DNA of 21,363 nucleotides from CAZFLM01 sp964519955 (lineage in GTDB: Bacteria > Armatimonadota > Chthonomonadetes > Chthonomonadales > CAJBBX01): the NCBI GenBank assembly GCA_964519955.1, contig CAZFLM010000097.1:1-21363 (forward strand). The letters run 5' to 3'. Both the position numbers and the translations under genes were made by a program. Positions 16,071-21,363 of the stretch are shown here, in pieces; the stretch's first letter is position 1; every line of letters begins with the position of its first letter. The notes beneath the pieces are model-generated. The model was not told the DNA's origin. It saw nothing but the letters and a program-made list of their open reading frames with translations, and did no database searches.

Positions 16071-16397
16071 CTACCAGAAGCCCAACTCGAGCCGCGCCGC
16101 CTCGGACATGCGCTCGACACTCCACGGCGGCTCCCAGACGAGGTCCACGATTACGTCCTCCACCCCCTCGATCGCCATCACCTTCTCCTTCACCTCCACC
16201 GGGATGTGGTCCGCGACCGGGCACATCGGCGAGGTGAGGGTCATCTCGACGCGCACCACGCCGTCGTCGCGCACGTCGATGTTGTAGATGAGGCCGAGTT
16301 CGTAGATGTCGACCGGGATCTCGGGGTCGAACACCGTCTTGATCCGCTCGATCACCTGGCCCTCCGTCATGAGGGCGCTGAACGGTTTGAGGCTCAT
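16071..16397 (-). CDS. sufT: SufT-like Fe-S maturation factor (MIP18/DUF59 family)
   Basis: The 108-residue protein is a single DUF59 domain. Conserved features are FDPEIPVDIYELGLIY (residues 23-38) and the cysteine in LTSPMCPVAD. SufT-type proteins help deliver or mature Fe-S clusters in the SUF pathway. The start was set at ATG 16397, which overlaps the sufU stop as ATGA; this makes it the last gene of the suf operon and translationally coupled to sufU. A longer frame to 16466 would overlap sufU by more and adds no conserved residues. The stop is followed by a tandem repeat. Confidence 0.88.
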   Translation of the reverse strand: MSLKPFSALMTEGQVIERIKTVFDPEIPVDIYELGLIYNIDVRDDGVVRVEMTLTSPMCPVADHIPVEVKEKVMAIEGVEDVIVDLVWEPPWSVERMSEAARLELGFW

Positions 16398-16843
16398 TCC
16401 GTCGACACCTTCTCGCCGGCGCCATGCAGAGCGGCGTCGAGCGTGTGCCAGGCCAGGCTGGCGCACTTCACGCGGGCGGGGTACTCGCAGACCCCGGCGA
16501 AGACAGCCAGCTTGCCGAGGGCCGCGGGCAGCTCGGCGCCGGGCTCGCCGGTCACCATCTCGTGGAAGCCCTCGTACAGCGTCCCGACCTCCTCGATCGT
16601 CTTCCCCTTTATCGCGTCGGTCATCATCGAGGCGCTCGCCTTCGAGATGGCGCAGCCGGAGCCCTCGAACCGGACCTCCTCGATCACGCCGTCCTTCATC
16701 TTCAGGAACACGCGCAAGAGGTCACCGCACAGCGGGTTGTGGCCGATGGCGGTGTGGCTGGCATCCTCCAGCGGGCCGAAGTTGCGCGGGCGCTTGTTGT
16801 GGTCCAAGATCACTTCCTGGTACAGCTCTCTCAGATCGGACAT
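16394..16843 (-). CDS. sufU: SufU zinc-dependent sulfurtransferase
   Basis: The 149-residue protein accepts persulfide sulfur from SufS and passes it to the SufBCD scaffold. The family's zinc/catalytic ligands are visible: Cys39 and Asp41 in NPLCGD, Cys64 in GSGCAIS, and Cys127 in RVKCASLAW. The N-terminal LYQEVILDHNKRPRNFG is characteristic. A SufU-typical insertion between the second and third ligand cysteines separates it from the IscU scaffold type. The ATG at 16843 shares one base with the sufS stop (TGATG), and its stop overlaps sufT, so three genes are tightly coupled. Confidence 0.95.
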   Translation of the reverse strand: MSDLRELYQEVILDHNKRPRNFGPLEDASHTAIGHNPLCGDLLRVFLKMKDGVIEEVRFEGSGCAISKASASMMTDAIKGKTIEEVGTLYEGFHEMVTGEPGAELPAALGKLAVFAGVCEYPARVKCASLAWHTLDAALHGAGEKVSTE

Positions 16844-18093
16844 CAGAGGAGCACCTCCCGCACAAGTTCCAGCGCCCGAACGAGCGCGTCGATGTCGGAC
16901 CGGTTGTTGTAGACGCCCAGGGAGGCCCGCGCCGTCGCCGGAACGCCGTAACGCGCCATCACCGGCTGGCAGCAGTGGTGCCCTGTGCGGATCGCCACGC
17001 CCTCCTGGTCCACGATGGTGCCGATGTCGTGCGGGTGGGCGCCGTCCATCACGAACGAGACGATGCCGGCCTTGTGCGGCGCCGTGCCGATGATCCGCAC
17101 GCCCGGAACGCCGCCGATGGCCTCCGTCGCGTAGGCCAGCAACTCCTCCTCCGAGCGGGCGATGCGGTCCAGCCCGATGCCCTGCACGTACTGAATGGCC
17201 GCGCCCAGCGCGATGCCCCCGGCGATGTGCGGGGTGCCGGCCTCGAACTTGGCGGGCAGCGCGGCGTAGGTCGTCTTCTCGAACGTCACCGAGAGGATCA
17301 TGTCGCCGCCGCCCTGGTATGGAGGCATCGCGTCGAGCAGGTCCGCCTTGCCGTAGAGCGCGCCAATGCCCGTCGGCCCGTAGATCTTGTGCCCGGAGAA
17401 GGCGAAGAAGTCGCAGTCCAGCGCCCGCACGTCCACCGGCAGGTGGGCCACGGACTGCGCCCCGTCGATCAGCACCTTCGCGCCGGCCGCATGCGCCTTC
17501 GCCACGATCTCCGCCACCGGGTTGATGGTGCCCAGCGAGTTCGACACCTGTACGACCGACACGAGGCGCGTGCGGTCCGTCAGCAGGCGGTCGAAAGCGT
17601 CCATGTCGAGCGCGCCCGCGTCGTCGATCGGGATGACCCGCAGCACCGCGCCGGTCGCCTCGCACACGAGCTGCCACGGGACGATGTTCGAGTGGTGCTC
17701 CATGTGCGAGATGAGCACCTCGTCGCCGGGCTTCAGGTTCGCGCGCCCCCAACTCGCCGCCACCAGGTTGATCGCCTCGGTCGTCCCCCGCGTGAAGACG
17801 ATCTCCCGCTCGCTGGCCGCGTTCAGGAAGCGCTGGACCGTTTTGCGCGCGCGCTCGTACTGGTCCGTCGCCCGCTGGCTCAGAAGGTACACCCCGCGAT
17901 GGATGTTCGCGTTGTCCTCGCGGTAGTAGCGGTCGATGGCCTGGATGACGGCCTCGGGCTTCTGCGTCGTCGCCGCGTTGTCCAGGTAGGCGAGCGGCTT
18001 CCCCCGCACCTTCTGGCGAAGGATCGGGAAGTCCGCCCGCACCTGCTCGATATCGAGGCCGCCTTGGGCCACTGCATCCGTAGTAGTCACCAC
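16843..18093 (-). CDS. sufS: SufS cysteine desulfurase
   Basis: The 416-residue PLP enzyme removes sulfur from cysteine, forming a persulfide handed to SufU. Group II desulfurase features are present: YLDNAATTQKP (36-46), HMEHHSNIVPW (130-140), the PLP lysine Lys236 in SGHKIYGPTG, and active-site Cys374 in RTGHHCCQP. The active cysteine is followed by another cysteine (CC), a small variation. GTG 18093 is the start, with GGAG five bases upstream; GTG 18090 is equally possible. It is separated from sufD by a 132-base repeat-containing gap, the only real break in the operon. Confidence 0.96.
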   Translation of the reverse strand: MVTTTDAVAQGGLDIEQVRADFPILRQKVRGKPLAYLDNAATTQKPEAVIQAIDRYYREDNANIHRGVYLLSQRATDQYERARKTVQRFLNAASEREIVFTRGTTEAINLVAASWGRANLKPGDEVLISHMEHHSNIVPWQLVCEATGAVLRVIPIDDAGALDMDAFDRLLTDRTRLVSVVQVSNSLGTINPVAEIVAKAHAAGAKVLIDGAQSVAHLPVDVRALDCDFFAFSGHKIYGPTGIGALYGKADLLDAMPPYQGGGDMILSVTFEKTTYAALPAKFEAGTPHIAGGIALGAAIQYVQGIGLDRIARSEEELLAYATEAIGGVPGVRIIGTAPHKAGIVSFVMDGAHPHDIGTIVDQEGVAIRTGHHCCQPVMARYGVPATARASLGVYNNRSDIDALVRALELVREVLL

Positions 18094-18132
18094 ATCGTCT
18101 CCGGGGGCATTCGTCTATCTCTCGCGCCACCC

Positions 18133-18218
18133 AACCGGGGCGCGGCAGTTATGGAGCGCGTGCCGCCGCGCCCTGCACCACCCATCCGAGGCGCGACAGT
18201 CATGGAGCGCGTACCGTC
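18133..18218. repeat. Two-copy 51-bp repeat between sufD and sufS
   Basis: ATGGAGCGCGT recurs at 18151 and 18202 with flanking similarity (GGCGCGGCAGTT and GGCGCGACAGTC before it). Layout and the words CATGGA and CGCCCTGCACCA recall the 52-bp repeat at 3-148, so both may belong to one spacer-repeat family. Confidence 0.65.
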
Positions 18219-18225
18219 CGCGTCG

Positions 18226-19527
18226 CTACACGCCCAACTCCAACAGGCGGCCGGACAGCCAGTCGCGGACGGGCTCTACGTCGATCCGATCCACGATGTC
18301 GCCGGCGAAGGCGTGGATCAGCATGCCGCGCGCCTCGGCAGCAGGAATCCCTCGCTGCCTGAGATAGAACAGCGCCGATTGCTCCAATTGACCGACTGTC
18401 GCGCCGTGAGTGCACCGGACGTCGTCGGCGAAGATCTCGAGCTGCGGCTGGGTGTTGATCACCGCGTCGTCCGAGAGCAGCAGGGCCTGGTTGCTCTGCT
18501 TGGCATCGGTCTTCTGGGCGTCCGGGCGCACCAGGATACGGCCATTGAACACGCCGCGCCCGCGACCGTTCAGCACGCCCTTGTAGACCTGGTGGCTAGT
18601 ACAGATGGGCTTGGCGTGGTCGAGGAAGGTGTGGCTGTCGACCAGGCGGCGCTCATCGGCGACGTAGAGCCCATCGAGAGTGCACTCGACGCCATCGTCC
18701 TCGATGGTGGCCTGGATGTCGGTGCGCGAGATAGCGCCACCGAGAGTGACCGCCACGTTGACGTAGCGGGCGTCGCGGGCGAGGCGCGTGCCGAGCATGC
18801 CGACATGGTATGACCGAACGCTCTCGTCCTGGATGCGGTAGTGCTTCACTGATGCGTTCTGACCGACGACGACCTCGGTGGCCGTGTTCGTCAGGTAGAC
18901 CTCCCCGGCGGGACCGGCGTACCACTCGACGAGCGTCGCCTGCGAGTTGCGGCCCGCGACGAACAAGACCCTCGGATGGGCAGCGAGCGGCCCGTCGGTG
19001 TCGGTGGCGAGCGTCATCTGGCACAGGGCGATGGGCGTCTCGATCACGGCGTTGTCGGCGACGTGGATGACGACCGCGTCACGAAACAGGGCGGCGTTCA
19101 GCGCCGCGAACGGATGGCGCGCGAATGGCGCGGTCTTGCCGATCGCTCCGATGAGCCACGCCGCCTTGCTGGCAGCCAGATCGCTCAGCCGTGAGATCGA
19201 CAGGCCGGGCGGCAGCGCCTCGCCGTGCGGGATGACGGGCTCTCCGCCCACGATGGCGACGGTGATGCTGCCTGAGCTGAAGCCGTACCCGACGTCCTCG
19301 AGCGCGGCCGGGCCTATCGGCGCCGGCACGAACTCCGTCTCGACGATCGGAGCGATGGGCGTGAAGCGCCAGGCCTCGTCGCGCGAGGTCGGAAAGCCGC
19401 GCTCGCGGAACTCGGCCATCGCCGCGGCCTTCAGGTCCAGCAGCCACGCCGGCGCCCACGGTCGGATGCTCTCGACAACGGCGGCGTACTCGGTCGCGAA
19501 GGCCTTCGTCTCTGTGGTCGTTGTCAT
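18226..19527 (-). CDS. sufD: SufD Fe-S cluster scaffold subunit
   Basis: The 433-residue protein pairs with SufB and SufC in the SufBC2D complex where Fe-S clusters form. Its C-terminal beta-helix carries the SufD hallmark DDVRCTHGATVGQLEQSALFYLRQRGI, with Cys372 and His374 corresponding to the residue pair (Cys358, His360) important in E. coli SufD. The N-terminal region with RDEAWRFTPIAPI is also typical. The ATG at 19527 has a GAGG site and follows the sufC stop by 10 bases. Confidence 0.95.
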   Translation of the reverse strand: MTTTTETKAFATEYAAVVESIRPWAPAWLLDLKAAAMAEFRERGFPTSRDEAWRFTPIAPIVETEFVPAPIGPAALEDVGYGFSSGSITVAIVGGEPVIPHGEALPPGLSISRLSDLAASKAAWLIGAIGKTAPFARHPFAALNAALFRDAVVIHVADNAVIETPIALCQMTLATDTDGPLAAHPRVLFVAGRNSQATLVEWYAGPAGEVYLTNTATEVVVGQNASVKHYRIQDESVRSYHVGMLGTRLARDARYVNVAVTLGGAISRTDIQATIEDDGVECTLDGLYVADERRLVDSHTFLDHAKPICTSHQVYKGVLNGRGRGVFNGRILVRPDAQKTDAKQSNQALLLSDDAVINTQPQLEIFADDVRCTHGATVGQLEQSALFYLRQRGIPAAEARGMLIHAFAGDIVDRIDVEPVRDWLSGRLLELGV

Positions 19528-19537
19528 GGCCTCGCCC

Positions 19538-20296
<759 letters not shown>

Positions 20297-20334
20297 GGTT
20301 CGTTCCTTCCAAGTCAGAGCGATCTGGGCGAGAG

Positions 20335-20583
20335 CTATGGCGCAGCCTGCAGATCGGCGAGCACCTCGGCCAACGAGACGGTCGGCTCCCTGCGCCTCTC
20401 TTCGATCATCGTCCAGAACTCCGGCGACATCTCGAGGCCGATGTCCTCGTCATCCTTGTCCCGGATGCCTACCAGCACGGCAACGGGCTGTCCGCCTCGG
20501 GTCAAGACGATGCGTTCGCCTTGGGACGCTTCGACCAGCGCACCGACCTCCGCTGGCAGCTTCTCGATCGTGGCTTCCTTCAT
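20335..20583 (-). CDS. Phd/YefM-type antitoxin
   Basis: The 82-residue protein shows the Phd/YefM dimerisation fold: LPAEVGALVEASQGERIVLTRGGQPVAVLVG (residues 9-39). A C-terminal arm rich in Glu/Arg (about 50-82) probably wraps the toxin. Its ATG overlaps the toxin stop as ATGA (20580-20583), giving the less common toxin-first order. It presumably represses transcription together with the toxin, which here could also affect sufC and the genes after it. Confidence 0.85.
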   Translation of the reverse strand: MKEATIEKLPAEVGALVEASQGERIVLTRGGQPVAVLVGIRDKDDEDIGLEMSPEFWTMIEERRREPTVSLAEVLADLQAAP

Positions 20584-20885
20584 TGGACGATCTCCTCGGT
20601 GGTGGAGCCCGGTCTCTTGTGCCTCACAGCTCGCACTGTGACAACAGCCGACGCCACGTCTAGGTCGTAGAACACCCTATACTCGCCGACGCGCAGTTCC
20701 CAGACAGGCGGCACATGGTCGAACGCCGGGGCCACACCGACCAGGCACTTCCGATTCCTCGACGGCACTGCTGGCTCGGTGGTCAGCTGCTCCTGGATGC
20801 AGTCGAGGATGACTCGACGCTCATACTGGCGTATGCCGCGAAGCTCCCCTAGCGCGCTGACCGTTAGCTCGATGACCCACGCCAT
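20580..20885 (-). CDS. RelE/ParE-family toxin
   Basis: The 101-residue protein has the RelE/ParE core, best seen as VWELRVGEYRVFYDLD (about 61-76) followed by VVTVRAVRHKRPG. RelE members cleave mRNA on the ribosome and ParE members poison gyrase; sequence alone does not decide, although the pairing with a Phd/YefM antitoxin and the RxGEYRVFYD/RAVRHK pattern favour the RelE side. The start ATG 20885 is 6 bases after the sufB stop with no strong ribosome-binding site, so its translation is probably coupled to sufB. Confidence 0.85.
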   Translation of the reverse strand: MAWVIELTVSALGELRGIRQYERRVILDCIQEQLTTEPAVPSRNRKCLVGVAPAFDHVPPVWELRVGEYRVFYDLDVASAVVTVRAVRHKRPGSTTEEIVQ

Positions 20886-20891
20886 CGGCGG

Positions 20892-21363
20892 TTACCCCAC
20901 GCTGCCTTCCAGGCTGATGCCGAGGAGCTTCTGGGCTTCGACGGCGAACTCCATGGGCAGCTCACGGAAGACCTCTTTGCAGAACCCGTTGACGATGAGG
21001 TTCACGGCGTCCTCGGTGGAGAGGCCGCGCTGGCGGCAGTAGAAGATCTGATCCTCGCCGATCTTGGAGGTCGATGCCTCGTGCTCCACCTGGGCGCCCG
21101 GGTTGCGGACGTCGATGTACGGGAACGTGTGGGCGCCGCACTTGTCGCCGATGAGCAGCGAGTCGCACTGCGAGTAGTTGCGTGCGTTCTCGGCGGCGCC
21201 ATTCACCCGCACCAGACCGCGGTACGTGTTCTGGCCGCGCCCCGCGGAGATGCCCTTCGAGACGATGGTGCTCTTCGTGTTCTTGCCGATGTGCACCATC
21301 TTGGTGCCGCTGGCATCCTGGTGGACAGCGGCCTGCTGCATTCGGCCCACCCGGCTGGTCAGT
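20892..21363 (-). CDS. sufB: SufB Fe-S scaffold subunit, C-terminal part (5' end outside window)
   Basis: About 157 C-terminal residues of SufB are visible, reading in from the window edge with no start codon of its own. The segment contains TKMVHIGKNTKSTIVSKGIS, SQCDSLLIG (its Cys matches E. coli Cys405, the site proposed to take up sulfur) and VEHEASTS (its Glu matches E. coli Glu434). It ends EAQKLLGISLEGSVG, very close to other SufB C-termini. The stop TAA is at 20892-20894. It is the first visible gene of the suf operon; its promoter lies beyond the window. Confidence 0.96.
   Translation of the reverse strand, partial: LTSRVGRMQQAAVHQDASGTKMVHIGKNTKSTIVSKGISAGRGQNTYRGLVRVNGAAENARNYSQCDSLLIGDKCGAHTFPYIDVRNPGAQVEHEASTSKIGEDQIFYCRQRGLSTEDAVNLIVNGFCKEVFRELPMEFAVEAQKLLGISLEGSVG

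Overview
This window is GC-rich, gene-dense bacterial chromosome. Two secreted proteins with PEP-CTERM sorting tails imply a cell with an outer membrane and an exosortase. An iron-sulfur operon of the SUF type uses SufU, which is common in Terrabacteria. Together with the long low-complexity spacers, this fits an Armatimonadota-like or neighbouring lineage. That placement is inference; no rRNA or other marker lies in the window.

Left part (1-4.9 kb): a 52-bp tandem repeat and a double-hairpin dispersed repeat, a SurA/PrsA-like periplasmic foldase, a VapBC-type toxin-antitoxin pair, two tandem DinB-like paralogues each with its own well-formed promoter, and a 437-residue protein with four MerR/excisionase-type winged-helix units. 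All genes here are on the minus strand.

Defence block (4.9-9.4 kb): a complete type III restriction-modification pair (mod, res; ATGA overlap) and a lone HicB-like antitoxin on the plus strand. The mod gene diverges from the four-HTH gene, and the 204-bp gap holds a perfect 19-bp-arm inverted repeat. This arrangement is the best candidate here for an undescribed control system: a multi-HTH regulator, an operator or hairpin, and a type III R-M pair.

Middle (9.3-16.0 kb): a repeat-rich spacer, pyruvate phosphate dikinase with a strong intrinsic terminator, a decayed PIN-toxin remnant, PEP-CTERM protein 1, the DNA polymerase III beta clamp (dnaN) with its terminator, and PEP-CTERM protein 2. 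Both PEP-CTERM genes are preceded by nearly identical sigma-54-type sites (TGGCACG-N4-GTGCA), so they look like one regulon.

Right part (16.0-21.4 kb, minus strand): a SUF operon read in the order sufB (5' end outside the window), a RelE/Phd toxin-antitoxin pair, sufC, sufD, a repeat spacer, sufS, sufU and sufT. The toxin-antitoxin pair sits inside the operon with very short gaps. The products build Fe-S clusters: SufS supplies sulfur through SufU to the SufBCD scaffold, and SufT assists maturation.
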